Below, in pieces: positions 24,849 through 33,703 of a stretch of 64,000 nucleotides of DNA. How positions within the stretch are numbered: position 1 is the stretch's first letter; the number at the start of each line of letters is the position of its first letter. Both the position numbers and the translations under genes were made by a program. The notes below the pieces were generated by a model. It was not told the DNA's origin. It ran no database searches and was given only the letters and a program-made list of their open reading frames with translations. Source of the stretch: Paenibacillus pectinilyticus (GTDB lineage: Bacteria > Bacillota > Bacilli > Paenibacillales > NBRC-103111). The DNA lies in assembly GCF_001700435.1 (NCBI RefSeq), contig NZ_LYPC01000026.1, forward strand, positions 62,001 to 126,000, written 5' to 3'.

Positions 24849-25619
24849 ATGCTTGCACCAGAAAGGCATCGATTAATATTATTGGAACTGGAATCCAAGG
24901 GGCAAGTCACCGTCGTGGAATTGAAATCGCTGTTGCAAGTTTCCCTTGATACGGTTCGCAGGGACCTGGAACGATTGGAGCAAGAGGATAAGATTCAGCG
25001 TGTACATGGAGGAGCTGTTCCCAAAAGAGAAGCGCTCGCTACCAATCAAGCATTCTTTAAGCGTAAAATAACGCAAAACGAAAGAAAACAGGAATTAGCC
25101 GCATATGCTGTCGAGCTGGTGAGAGAGTATCAGGCAGTTTCACTCAATGCGGGCACGACGAATATTGAGGTTGCGAAGCGGCTCGCGGCTCGTTTCGAGA
25201 AACTCACAGTCATCACGAATTCCCTTCGTATTGCGGATATTTTGGCTCAGAAGAAGGGCTTTACGGTCATTATCCCGGGGGGATACCTGAATCATGAGGA
25301 GTTTTCCTTGTACGGCCGGTCGATTGAACAAGAAATTATGAGTTTTAATATAGACGTTGCATTCATTAGTATTAATGCGATTTCCCTTGAAAAAGGGTTG
25401 ACTGATTTTCGCCAGGGAGAGGCGGAGGTTATCAATGCGATGTTAAAGGGTGCGAAGCGAAAGGTTGTGGTTGCGGATTCGAGTAAATTCGAAACGGTAT
25501 CCTACCTGAACATCTGCGGATTGGATCAAATTGATACGATTGTAACCGATTCTTATATGGATAGCGGACTCCTGGAGATGTACAAAAAAAATAATATTTC
25601 GATCATAAACGCAGGCTAA
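24849..25619 (+). CDS. DeoR family regulator of the phosphonate operon
   Basis: 256 residues from ATG 24849, which has GGAGGA about 8 bases before it; an ORF extension upstream crosses the operator and is not used. The N-terminal DeoR helix-turn-helix (about 1-57) has VTVVELKSLLQVSLDTVRRD, followed by the family's LEQEDKIQRVHGGAV. The C-terminal sugar-phosphate sensor domain (about 75-230) has SLNAGTTNIEVAK, ITNSLRI and IIPGGY. DeoR sensors usually bind phosphorylated small metabolites; here a phosphonate intermediate such as phosphonoacetaldehyde would fit. Matching operators before this gene and phnX imply autoregulation and control of the operon downstream. The gene ends in its own terminator, so phnX is transcribed from its own promoter. 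Confidence 0.85.
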   Translation: MLAPERHRLILLELESKGQVTVVELKSLLQVSLDTVRRDLERLEQEDKIQRVHGGAVPKREALATNQAFFKRKITQNERKQELAAYAVELVREYQAVSLNAGTTNIEVAKRLAARFEKLTVITNSLRIADILAQKKGFTVIIPGGYLNHEEFSLYGRSIEQEIMSFNIDVAFISINAISLEKGLTDFRQGEAEVINAMLKGAKRKVVVADSSKFETVSYLNICGLDQIDTIVTDSYMDSGLLEMYKKNNISIINAG

Positions 25620-25638
25620 TTGCAGCTTGCGTTTTTAT
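25607..25638 (+). terminator. Terminator of deoR
   Basis: AACGCA-G-GCT pairs with AGC-T-TGCGTT, overlapping the stop codon, followed by TTTTTA. Confidence 0.65.
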
Positions 25639-25712
25639 TATGTTTTCCCAGTGTTAAAAACAGCATATAACAGCATATATTTATTAATAATACGTAAATT
25701 ATAGCATAAACT

Positions 25713-25743
25713 ATTGCGTGTTTGCGTTATATTGATTTATAAT
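25713..25743 (+). promoter_or_regulatory. phnX promoter with overlapping DeoR operator
   Basis: ATTGCGTGTTTGCGTTAT (25713-25730) is the inverse of the ACGCAA pairs before deoR. It covers a -35 TTGCGT (25714-25719), and TATAAT follows after 18 bases (25738-25743). Bound DeoR would block the promoter. Confidence 0.65.
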
Positions 25744-25779
25744 TTGAAATATCAAAGCACCTAGAAATGAGGAATCAAG

Positions 25780-26592
25780 TTGAGTACGAAAGAAAGCATA
25801 AAGGCAATTATTTTCGATTGGGCCGGAACTGTGATTGATTACGGTTGCTTCGCACCGATGCATGCATTTCTTCGAACTTTTGAAGAAGCGGGGGTACCGA
25901 TCACCGATCGTGAAGCAAGAATCCCGATGGGACTCCTGAAATGGGATCATATTCAAGCGATTTTGGAGATGGAAAGAGTAAAAAAAGCATGGATGGATGC
26001 GTTCGGTACGCAAGCCGTCAAGGAGGATGTTGATCGTCTTTATGTCCGGTTCGAAGCGATTTTAATGGAATCGTTGAAAACCTATACGGATCCGATTCCG
26101 GGAGCTTTAGAAACGGTGGAACAGCTTCGTGATGCAGGGCTTGCTATCGGATCGACAACCGGATATACAGCAAGCATGATGGCGGTTATCGTACCGGAAG
26201 CTAAGCGGAAGGGTTACTCACCAGACTGCATGATCGCATCGGATGAAGTAAAGGCTGGTCGGCCGTATCCGTATATGATATTCCAGAACTTAGTGGAACT
26301 CGGCGTATACCCTCCGAAAGCCGTCATCAAGGTCGGAGATACGGTGTCAGACATTCTTGAAGGCAGGAATGCTGGCGTATGGACGGTTGCTATCATACTC
26401 GGAAGCAGTGAACTCGGTTTAACACAGGCAGAAGTTGAGAGCCTGCACCCCGATGAACTTGCAGAGCGCATGAATCAAACGAGACTTACCTTTGAGCAAG
26501 CAGGCGCAGACTATATCATTGGCTCGATCACACAGCTTCCACTCGTCATTGAAGAGCTTGAAAGAAGCGGCTTGGAGCGGGGAATCAGATGA
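25780..26592 (+). CDS. phnX: Phosphonoacetaldehyde hydrolase
   Basis: 270 residues, HAD superfamily. It cleaves phosphonoacetaldehyde to acetaldehyde and phosphate through a Schiff base. Visible residues: nucleophile Asp13 in IFDWAGTVIDYGCFAP (the DWAGT form is specific to phosphonatases), EARIPMGLLKWDHI with the Schiff-base lysine at about 54, GSTTGYT, and KVGDTVSDILEG. Start TTG 25780 follows ATGAGGA by 7 bases. The stop overlaps the start of the next gene (ATGA), indicating translational coupling. The usual partner phnW, the 2-AEP transaminase, is absent from this window. Confidence 0.93.
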   Translation: MSTKESIKAIIFDWAGTVIDYGCFAPMHAFLRTFEEAGVPITDREARIPMGLLKWDHIQAILEMERVKKAWMDAFGTQAVKEDVDRLYVRFEAILMESLKTYTDPIPGALETVEQLRDAGLAIGSTTGYTASMMAVIVPEAKRKGYSPDCMIASDEVKAGRPYPYMIFQNLVELGVYPPKAVIKVGDTVSDILEGRNAGVWTVAIILGSSELGLTQAEVESLHPDELAERMNQTRLTFEQAGADYIIGSITQLPLVIEELERSGLERGIR

Positions 26593-27728
26593 ACCACTTT
26601 TATAATCCAGTAGCGGTATCCTTAGGAACAGAATCGGCGGAAGCATTCGCTGAGTTGTTTAACGAACGTTATGCAGGCGTCAAGAGAGTGTTGCTGCTGA
26701 CTAGGGGAGGGGGCGTTGAGAAGAGTGATTGTTTACAGCCTGTTTTGAACGCACTCTCCAAGAAGGAAACTTTATTGATTGAAGTGACCTTGAACAACCC
26801 GAATGTGGCAGATATTTGGAAGCTGAAACAGGAGATTGAACCTTTCCAGTATGACCTTATCGTGGCTATTGGCGGAGGCAGTGTCATGGATGCTGCTAAA
26901 GTTATGTCGGCTTTGCAGCACAAGACGCTATCTACAGTCGCTGAAGTTCGAGGGGCAATCACAAGTGAGGCGTACCGCAGTGAGCTCTATTTTACCCCGT
27001 GGGTTGGGATACCAACGACATCGGGAACAGGCTCTGAAGTAACATGCTGGGCAACGGTCTGGGATGAAGAATGCGGAAGCAAATATTCGGTTTCGGATGA
27101 GCGGCTGTATGCGAATGCAGCATTAATTCTGCCGGAATTGACCGTTACGATGCCGCTGCGTTTAAGCGTTGCTACAGCACTAGATGCCCTGTGTCATGCT
27201 ACTGAAGCTTATTGGTCTATGCATACAAACACTGTGACCCGCGTGTATGCGCTGCAAGCGATTGAACGAATTCGGCTTTCGCTCCCTTTATTAATCGAGC
27301 AACCCGATAATCTGGTCTTGAGAGAGCAGCTATCCTTGGGGAGTCTGATGGCTGGACTGGCGTTCAGCAATACGAGAACAACAGCTTGTCATTCGATATC
27401 TTATCCGCTTACGATGCTTTTTGGGATCGATCATGGAATCGCCGCCAGCATAACCTTATCTACGGTTTTGAAACATAATTTCGATGCATTAATCGAACCG
27501 GATAAATTACTGTGTGCATTTGGAGCAGCGAATGTGGAAGAAGTGGATAGGCTCATTCGAAATATGTATACCATCTATGGGTTGTCAAGCAATCTAAGTT
27601 CATATGGTGTTACCGTCGAAGGTATCCGTGAGGTTGTGTCTCTCGCTTATACGAAGGGGAGAATGGATAATAATCCAGTTGAAATCTCGTCGGAAGAGCT
27701 TGAACGTATGCTAGTTTCATTATTATAG
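26589..27728 (+). CDS. Iron-containing alcohol dehydrogenase, phosphonoacetaldehyde reductase-like
   Basis: 379 residues of the Fe-ADH family (group III). Nucleotide-binding AIGGGSVMDAAKV and GIPTTSGTGSEVT, metal ligands in ATALDALCHATEAYW and in HSISYPLTMLFGIDHGIAAS. Family members include PhpC/FomC-type enzymes that reduce phosphonoacetaldehyde to 2-hydroxyethylphosphonate. Coupled to phnX by a 4-base overlap. Two roles are possible: oxidation of imported 2-hydroxyethylphosphonate to phosphonoacetaldehyde, which PhnX then cleaves, or disposal of acetaldehyde made by PhnX. The lack of phnW nearby favours the first, as inference. Confidence 0.8.
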   Translation: MNHFYNPVAVSLGTESAEAFAELFNERYAGVKRVLLLTRGGGVEKSDCLQPVLNALSKKETLLIEVTLNNPNVADIWKLKQEIEPFQYDLIVAIGGGSVMDAAKVMSALQHKTLSTVAEVRGAITSEAYRSELYFTPWVGIPTTSGTGSEVTCWATVWDEECGSKYSVSDERLYANAALILPELTVTMPLRLSVATALDALCHATEAYWSMHTNTVTRVYALQAIERIRLSLPLLIEQPDNLVLREQLSLGSLMAGLAFSNTRTTACHSISYPLTMLFGIDHGIAASITLSTVLKHNFDALIEPDKLLCAFGAANVEEVDRLIRNMYTIYGLSSNLSSYGVTVEGIREVVSLAYTKGRMDNNPVEISSEELERMLVSLL

Positions 27729-27767
27729 GATAGCCGCTTTTATTAGAAAATAGGAGGCATTTTAATT

Positions 27768-28832
27768 ATGAAAAAGAAAATGTTAACGCTCATGATTTCT
27801 TTATCCTTAGTTGCTGTAACAGCAGGGTGTGGTACGAAAGCTAATGAAGCTAAGGATGGTGCTCAAGCAGCGGTAAAAACGAAAGATACCATCACGATCG
27901 CTTGGTACCCGAATGAGTCCGGTGCAGACATGAAAACTTCCCGTGACGAAATAGGCAAAGTGGTTGCAGCTGCGACTGGGAAAAAGGTAGAACAAAAAAC
28001 GACGACGGACTACACGATTGCTATCGAAGCGATTGCCAGCGGCAGTGCAGATCTTGTTTACATGGGTGCACAAGGTTATGTTGAGGCGAATGCAAAGAAT
28101 AAGAAAGTTGTGCCACTAGTCGTTCAGAGCGGGGAGTCAGGCACATTGGATGATGCGGTTTACAACAGCTGGTTAAATGTGCGTAAAGGCGATGGCGATG
28201 GCTATAAAGTTGGCAGCATCTATTCCATCGAAAATATTGCCGGCAAAAAGTTTTCATTCGTATCCAACTCCTCAACATCCGGCTTTAAAATTCCTTCCGG
28301 CCGAATCCTTACCTTCTTTAGCAAAAAAGACAAGTATAAGAACTTGACGGTAGATGATTTGATTTTAGGCGGCAAAGATAAGTTCTTTAGCGATGTACTT
28401 TTCGGAGGAACGCATCAAGGTTCCGCTGTTAACTTATTGACAGGTAAGGCCGACGTAGCTGCTTTCTGTGATACTTGCGTAGCAAACTACATCGAGCTCA
28501 GCTCAGGAACAGCTAACACACCAGGCGCTGTATACAAAGTAAAACAAGGTGCAGCAGAACCGTTTAATACACTGATTGGTAAAGAATTCGAAGTCATTTC
28601 TGTAACGCCAGTATTGAATCAACCATTTGTTATTAACACAGGTACAATCAGCGCAGAGGACACGAAGAAATTAAAGGATGCTTTCACATCCGAAGCCGTA
28701 ACGAACAACCCGTTGATCTTCCTTCCTAAAGATTCGAAGGATACAGGCATGTTTAAGCAAAAATCAGGCAAAGAAAAGTTCCTTCCCGTGGATGATGCAT
28801 TCTTCAACCCAATCAGAACGCTCTACAACTAA
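27768..28832 (+). CDS. phnD: Phosphonate/phosphate/phosphite-binding lipoprotein
   Basis: 354 residues. Lipobox VTAGC at about residue 20, then a PhnD/PtxB-family binding protein: ITIAWYPNESG at the first strand, SGSADLVYMGAQGY, KKFSFVSNSSTSGFKIPS (Ser/Thr ligand loop for the phosphonate group) and FFSDVLFGGTHQGSAVNLL. It captures phosphonates outside the membrane for the two PhnE permeases. It lies 39 bases behind the dehydrogenase gene, placing catabolic genes before transport genes, the reverse of the order in most phn operons. Confidence 0.88.
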   Translation: MKKKMLTLMISLSLVAVTAGCGTKANEAKDGAQAAVKTKDTITIAWYPNESGADMKTSRDEIGKVVAAATGKKVEQKTTTDYTIAIEAIASGSADLVYMGAQGYVEANAKNKKVVPLVVQSGESGTLDDAVYNSWLNVRKGDGDGYKVGSIYSIENIAGKKFSFVSNSSTSGFKIPSGRILTFFSKKDKYKNLTVDDLILGGKDKFFSDVLFGGTHQGSAVNLLTGKADVAAFCDTCVANYIELSSGTANTPGAVYKVKQGAAEPFNTLIGKEFEVISVTPVLNQPFVINTGTISAEDTKKLKDAFTSEAVTNNPLIFLPKDSKDTGMFKQKSGKEKFLPVDDAFFNPIRTLYN

Positions 28833-28871
28833 AATGTATGACAACATGTGAAACCGATTAAGGGAGCAGCC

Positions 28872-29687
28872 ATGACAATGTTACTGGAATTCAAGCAGGT
28901 ATCCAAGCAATATGGCACGGATACAAAAGCGTTAACAGATGTTAATTTTGCTGTGAAAGAAGGAGAGTTTGTGTCGATTATCGGTCCGTCAGGGGCCGGT
29001 AAGTCGACGCTGCTTCGCTGTATGAACCGAATGATTGATGCAAGCAGTGGGAAAATTCTATTTAACGGCTCTGATATTTTAGCTTGTACGAAGCAAGAAT
29101 TAAAACGGCTAAGAACTCAGATGGGCATGGTATTCCAGCATTATAATTTGGTGAATAGATTGTCTGTTATCGAAAATGTTTTGCACGGGCGACTTGGTTA
29201 TAAGTCCACATTGGAGGGCGTTCTTGGGCTTTACTCCAAGGAGGAGAGGCATCAAGCCTATACCATTTTGAAAACGCTTGGATTAGAAGAGCAGGTCTAC
29301 AAGCGGTGTGATCAACTGAGTGGTGGACAAAAGCAGCGGGTTGGGATTGCTAGAGCGCTTGTACAGAACCCCAAAATCCTGCTCTGCGATGAGCCGATCG
29401 CTTCCCTAGATCCTAACGCTTCCAAGGTCATCATGGATCATCTGCGTAATATTTCAACCACCATGGGGATCACGGTTATTGTTAACTTGCATCAAGTGGA
29501 TACTGCACTGAAATACTCAGACCGGGTACTCGGTGTGAACAAGGGAACCATCGTTTACGACGGTAATCCGAGCGGGATCAATCGCGAGCAATTAGCCCGA
29601 ATTTACGGTTCGGAGATGGATGAACATCAAGAGGAATTGGATGAACTGGAAGAACTGAAAGAGCCGGAGGGCAGTTATGCAAGATAA
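28872..29687 (+). CDS. phnC: Phosphonate ABC transporter ATP-binding protein
   Basis: 271 residues from ATG 28872, which has AGGGAG 5 bases upstream; the ATG-like extension to 28848 lacks a site. Walker A GPSGAGKST, Q-loop MVFQHYNLV, signature LSGGQKQR, Walker B ILLCDEP and H-loop VNLHQVD. The region NLVNRLSVIENVLHGRLGY is a PhnC hallmark. The C-terminus is acidic (EELDELEELKEPEG). It overlaps the next permease gene by 11 bases. Confidence 0.92.
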   Translation: MTMLLEFKQVSKQYGTDTKALTDVNFAVKEGEFVSIIGPSGAGKSTLLRCMNRMIDASSGKILFNGSDILACTKQELKRLRTQMGMVFQHYNLVNRLSVIENVLHGRLGYKSTLEGVLGLYSKEERHQAYTILKTLGLEEQVYKRCDQLSGGQKQRVGIARALVQNPKILLCDEPIASLDPNASKVIMDHLRNISTTMGITVIVNLHQVDTALKYSDRVLGVNKGTIVYDGNPSGINREQLARIYGSEMDEHQEELDELEELKEPEGSYAR

Positions 29688-30462
29688 TTTCTTTGCCAGA
29701 AAGCGACTGAAAACGTTGTTATACTGCGCTCTTTTGCTTGCCATCACAGTAATCGCCATCGTCATAACGAACTACGATGTGATCAAAGGCTTCACCTCTA
29801 TTCCTAAAGCAGCCGAATGGGCATTCAACAACTTTTATCCGAACGAAAAAGCATTGAAACGACTTCCCGTCATTATCAGTAATCTCACGGAGACGGTTCT
29901 AGTCTCTATTGCAGCAACCGCCTTGGCAGCCTTGTTTGCTTTGATTTTCGCAATTGCAGGCTCCCATACTACCGGGGCTGGTGGCGTGTTCAGTTTTGTA
30001 AGCCGATCCATCGCAACCGTATTTCGTAACATTGATGTATCCGCATGGTCGATGATATTGCTCATTTCTTTTGGCCAAAATGTGTTAACTGGATATTTCG
30101 CACTATTCTTTGGCTCCTTCGGCTTCTTGACCCGTGCTTTCACGGAGTCGATTGACGAAGTAAGCAGCAGCTCTGTAGAAGCATTAAGGTCTACGGGAGC
30201 AGGCTATTTATCCATTATTTCGCAATCTGTCATTCCAGCTTGTGTTCCGCAGTTGATCAGTTGGATTTTGTTTATGATAGAAACGAACATTCGTCAGGCA
30301 ACATTAATAGGCATTCTGACCGGTACAGGTATTGGTTTTCTTTTCAGCTTATATTACAAAAGTCTTAACTTCAGCGCTGCCTCTTTAATCGTCATCGTTC
30401 TCGTTCTTGCTATCTTTCTCATTGAAACGGTTTCTACCTATATCAGGAAGGTGATCTTGTAA
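29677..30462 (+). CDS. phnE: Phosphonate ABC transporter permease 1
   Basis: 261 residues, about six membrane helices, PhnE family. The EAA loop is SSVEALRSTGAGYLSIISQSVIPACVPQ, and the C-terminal region RQATLIGILTGTGIGFLFSLYY is typical. The start overlaps phnC. It forms the channel with the second PhnE encoded next. Confidence 0.9.
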   Translation: MQDNFFARKRLKTLLYCALLLAITVIAIVITNYDVIKGFTSIPKAAEWAFNNFYPNEKALKRLPVIISNLTETVLVSIAATALAALFALIFAIAGSHTTGAGGVFSFVSRSIATVFRNIDVSAWSMILLISFGQNVLTGYFALFFGSFGFLTRAFTESIDEVSSSSVEALRSTGAGYLSIISQSVIPACVPQLISWILFMIETNIRQATLIGILTGTGIGFLFSLYYKSLNFSAASLIVIVLVLAIFLIETVSTYIRKVIL

Positions 30463-30463
30463 A

Positions 30464-31279
30464 ATGGAACCTCACTTGATCGAAATAAAGAAGCCATTCA
30501 ACAAACAAAAAATGGTGATTCGGCTGACTTTGGTGTCAATCGTCGCATTGACGCTGTTTGCATTCCTAACTTTTGACTATAAGGATATTCAGTTTCTAGA
30601 TGCTGTCATCTCAACAGCCCAGACGCTGAAAACCATGTTCATTCATCCGCTCTTACACCACATTACCTTTATCGAAGCAGTTAAATTTTTGTTTGTTACC
30701 CTAGGATTAGCATTTCTAACGACCTTATTCGGGGCTGTCATTGCCTTGGTGCTCGGATTAATGGCTGCCACTAATCTCTCCAATCCTACACTTTCCATCG
30801 CAGTTAAAGGTGTCGTTGCTTTTATCAGGGCGGTGCCAACTGTCTTATGGGTATTGATTTTTGCAGTAGCTGCAGGATTGGGGAGTGTAGCTGCGGTCAT
30901 TGGGATGACGTTCCATTCTGTCAGTTATCTCGTGAAGACGTATTCGGAATCTTTCGAGGAGTTAGATAAAGGCGTCATCGAGGCTTTAAAGGCAAGCGGT
31001 GCGAATTGGGTCCAAATCGTATTTCAAGCCGTTCTGCCTTCGTCGGTCACGTATTTGATTTCATGGACATTTATGCGATTTGAGATCAACTTCTCCGTAG
31101 CATTAGCCATGGGTGCAGCAGCAGGTGCAGGAGGAATCGGGTTTGATATGTTTATGGCCAGCTCCTACTATTATGATGTGAGGGAAATCGGAGCTATTAC
31201 GTATCTCATTTTGATATTTGCCATTCTGTTAGAGCTAGTGGCAGGAAGAATTAAGAAGGTATTACGGGTTCAGAATTAA
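30464..31279 (+). CDS. phnE: Phosphonate ABC transporter permease 2
   Basis: 271 residues, about six membrane helices, PhnE family. The EAA loop is GVIEALKASGANWVQIVFQAVLPS, and FSVALAMGAAAGAGGIGFDMF corresponds to the ligand-gating C-terminal region of the other permease. It starts one base after the stop of the first permease gene and is the last gene of the operon. Confidence 0.9.
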   Translation: MEPHLIEIKKPFNKQKMVIRLTLVSIVALTLFAFLTFDYKDIQFLDAVISTAQTLKTMFIHPLLHHITFIEAVKFLFVTLGLAFLTTLFGAVIALVLGLMAATNLSNPTLSIAVKGVVAFIRAVPTVLWVLIFAVAAGLGSVAAVIGMTFHSVSYLVKTYSESFEELDKGVIEALKASGANWVQIVFQAVLPSSVTYLISWTFMRFEINFSVALAMGAAAGAGGIGFDMFMASSYYYDVREIGAITYLILIFAILLELVAGRIKKVLRVQN

Positions 31280-31323
31280 TAGGTATTTAGGAATTGGATT
31301 GCTGTTAATAAAATGATGCGTAT

Positions 31324-31361
31324 GACAAGGGCAGCCGAGATGATCTCGGCTGCCCTTTGTC
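31324..31361. terminator. Strong hairpin between phnE and GH105 genes
   Basis: GACAA-GGGCAGCCGAGAT pairs with ATCTCGGCTGCCC-TTTGTC almost without mismatch. There is no long T-run on either side, but its position between converging genes suggests a shared terminator. Confidence 0.6.
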
Positions 31362-31409
31362 GTCGTGCGCCCCAGAGGCTGATTGCCTAATCTGGCACAC
31401 GTTTCGGTT

Positions 31410-32543
31410 TTATATTTTCGCCTGCGCAAGACTCATTTCCACACACATGAGAATAAAGGCCCCAGCGCCATGTAAATCATTCTCGCTTGTCGGGCGAGCG
31501 ATATAGTGGGCGTAATCGCCGATCCCTGTACCGATGCAAATTTGACCGATAACGACATGGCCATTCTCATCGAACTTCAACGTATCAATGACTCCTTGAT
31601 ACCCTTTCCACGCATAAGGCAAATACATGGCGTCCAAGTAGCCTAAGCGCACGGCTTTGGCAATGGCATGTGCATACAGGGCCGTACATGAATTTTCCAG
31701 CCAATTGCCTGGCTGATCTGCTTTGTCTACAACCTGATACCAGAGACCCGTATCCGCATCCTGGTACTTGGTCAGAGAGATGAGTAGATCCTGAAGGATG
31801 CTTGTCAGCTTGGCTTTATCTTTATGATTATGGGGAAGATATTCAAACATTTCTAACAAGGCAACAGGGTACCAGCCGATCGCACGCCCCCAGAATTCAG
31901 GAGCTAAGCCTGTATCGGGATCTGCCCATGCTGCTGCTTTGGTTTCATCCCAACCATGGTACAGCAAGCCCGTATTCGGGTCTTTGGTATGCTTTTCCAT
32001 CAGGATCGCCTGATAGGTCATCATGTCAAAAAATTCGCTTTCACCGAATGTCTTACCGAACTGGGCTGCAATAGGTCCAGCCATATATAAGCCGTCCAAC
32101 CACATTTGATTTGGATAACGGCCCTTGTGCCAGAACCCGCCGGATGGATTGGTTGGCCATGTTTTTAAATGAGAGACAAGCGTATACAGGGCTTTTTTAT
32201 ACCGTTCGTCGCCTGTTTGCTCCAACAGGTTAAAGAGAAGCACACCGGGTTGAATATCATCGAGCTCATCCGTGTTGTATGTTTTGATGCTGCCATCTGC
32301 AAGAATCTGGCTGTCTACCCATCTTTTAATATACGTATAGTACGCATCGTTCTTCGTTTCCTGCCAGCATTTCTCCATCCCCGATAGAAAGACACCTTGA
32401 TGATAGTGGAAGCGGTCCGGTGGCAGCAATTCCGGTTCGAATTTGAACATTAATGCTTCACAGGCTTTCTCCGCCCATTGAATGGGGGTTAGCGCCTCTT
32501 CTGATTTATCCTTGATAGGGCTATTGGTTTCTGAAGAATTCAT
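31410..32543 (-). CDS. Unsaturated rhamnogalacturonyl hydrolase, GH105
   Basis: 377 residues, no signal peptide, so cytoplasmic. GH105 (YteR/YesR) family: an alpha/alpha toroid that removes the unsaturated galacturonyl residue left by rhamnogalacturonan lyases. The catalytic Asp lies in NQMWLDGLYMAGP; other family landmarks are EFWGRAIGWYPVALLE, NWLENSCTALYAHAIAKAV and the C-terminal DLHGAGAFILMCVE. The start has AGAAGGAGG about 10 bases upstream. It diverges from an AraC gene that is its probable activator (149-base gap). Confidence 0.9.
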   Translation of the reverse strand: MNSSETNSPIKDKSEEALTPIQWAEKACEALMFKFEPELLPPDRFHYHQGVFLSGMEKCWQETKNDAYYTYIKRWVDSQILADGSIKTYNTDELDDIQPGVLLFNLLEQTGDERYKKALYTLVSHLKTWPTNPSGGFWHKGRYPNQMWLDGLYMAGPIAAQFGKTFGESEFFDMMTYQAILMEKHTKDPNTGLLYHGWDETKAAAWADPDTGLAPEFWGRAIGWYPVALLEMFEYLPHNHKDKAKLTSILQDLLISLTKYQDADTGLWYQVVDKADQPGNWLENSCTALYAHAIAKAVRLGYLDAMYLPYAWKGYQGVIDTLKFDENGHVVIGQICIGTGIGDYAHYIARPTSENDLHGAGAFILMCVEMSLAQAKI

Positions 32544-32631
32544 CTTGTTAATTCCTCCTTCTGTATATATGTTTATTTTAGCAGAGGAAAATGTACATTA
32601 ATTGCGATAAATCCTTATTTCTTCTTATATC

Positions 32632-32660
32632 TTGCAGGAAATGAGGGGGAGGCGTATAAT
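32632..32660 (+). promoter_or_regulatory. Promoter of the AraC gene at 32693
   Basis: TTGCAG, 17 bases, TATAAT, placing the start of transcription about 25 bases before the coding region. Confidence 0.6.
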
Positions 32661-32692
32661 GATCAGCAAATTAAAGAAGGGCGGGGCATGGA

Positions 32693-33529
32693 ATGGGAGA
32701 TTTTCATTTCGATAATTATGAAGGCACCTTCTCGGTATCTTATCGGAAGGCGTTAAGCCACAATATGCCGGAGAGCCATTTTCATAGTACATTCGAAATC
32801 TTCTATTTGATGTCGGGCAAACGGACATTTTTTATCAAGGACAGAACCATGATTATGAACGAGGGCGATGTCATCATCATTTCTCCGAATATTCTCCATC
32901 GAACAACCAATACAGAAATGCCCGAGCATGAGCGGCTCATCGTAAATATACATGAAAGTTATATGGCACAAGTGAATGGAAGCTATCGTGATGTGTTACA
33001 ACCGATGTTAGAGAACGCATATTTGATCGTAAAATGTCCTCTCCATGATCGGCTGTCTATCGAGGCGATTGGGCAGAGCATCATGCAAGAGATGCAGGAG
33101 AAGAAGTCTGGCTTCGAGATGTATGCGCAGACATTGGTGCTGCAATTGCTTATGATTTGCTGTCGCCATGTCAAACAAAACAGTATGACCTCCTTGGAAT
33201 CCCCCAGTCCCATGCATGAACGAATATCAGAGGTCGTCCGTTATATCAATATTCATTATATGCAGGAACTCTCGCTGCACTTGCTGGCAGAGACATTTTA
33301 CGTCAGTCCCTATTATTTGAGCCGGTTCTTTAAAGAAGCGACAGGCTTTACATTCGTGGAATATTTGAACAGTGTGAGAGTGAAGGAGGCCAAGAAACTG
33401 CTAGAGCAAACCGCTATGAAAGCTAGCTTGATTGCGAAGAAGGTCGGCTTCGGCAGTGTGACGCATTTTGGTCGCGTATTTAAGTCGGTTACGGGGCATG
33501 CTCCCTTGTATTATAGAAGGGAAAAGTAG
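32693..33529 (+). CDS. AraC family regulator, divergent to GH105
   Basis: 278 residues. N-terminal cupin-type sensing domain (about 15-100) with MPESHFHSTFEIFYLMSGKRTFFI and GDVIIISPNILHRT; C-terminal double helix-turn-helix (about 180-278) with LAETFYVSPYYLSRFFKEATGFTFVEYLNSVRVKEAK and KVGFGSVTHFGRVFKSVTGHAP. These regulators sense a sugar and activate neighbouring catabolic genes. The gene points away from the GH105 gene, which it probably controls. Confidence 0.85.
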   Translation: MGDFHFDNYEGTFSVSYRKALSHNMPESHFHSTFEIFYLMSGKRTFFIKDRTMIMNEGDVIIISPNILHRTTNTEMPEHERLIVNIHESYMAQVNGSYRDVLQPMLENAYLIVKCPLHDRLSIEAIGQSIMQEMQEKKSGFEMYAQTLVLQLLMICCRHVKQNSMTSLESPSPMHERISEVVRYINIHYMQELSLHLLAETFYVSPYYLSRFFKEATGFTFVEYLNSVRVKEAKKLLEQTAMKASLIAKKVGFGSVTHFGRVFKSVTGHAPLYYRREK

Positions 33530-33629
33530 TTTGGCGAGTGGATGGTGAAATCGATACTAACAGAAAATTGTTTCAACCAGAAGATGCACGTTGACGCTGA
33601 AAAGATTTTAATACAGGAAATGCCGAGCG

Positions 33630-33666
33630 GGCCGTCCCCAAAAGTATCTAACTTTAAGGGACGGCC
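33630..33666. terminator. Hairpin between AraC gene and DUF1772 gene
   Basis: GGCCGTCCC (33630-33638) pairs perfectly with GGGACGGCC (33658-33666), in the gap between two converging genes. It has no T-run, so the terminator role is inferred from position. Confidence 0.5.
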
Positions 33667-33703
33667 TCTTGCTGTAGGATCTCATTCTGTATTCATCATT
33701 CCC

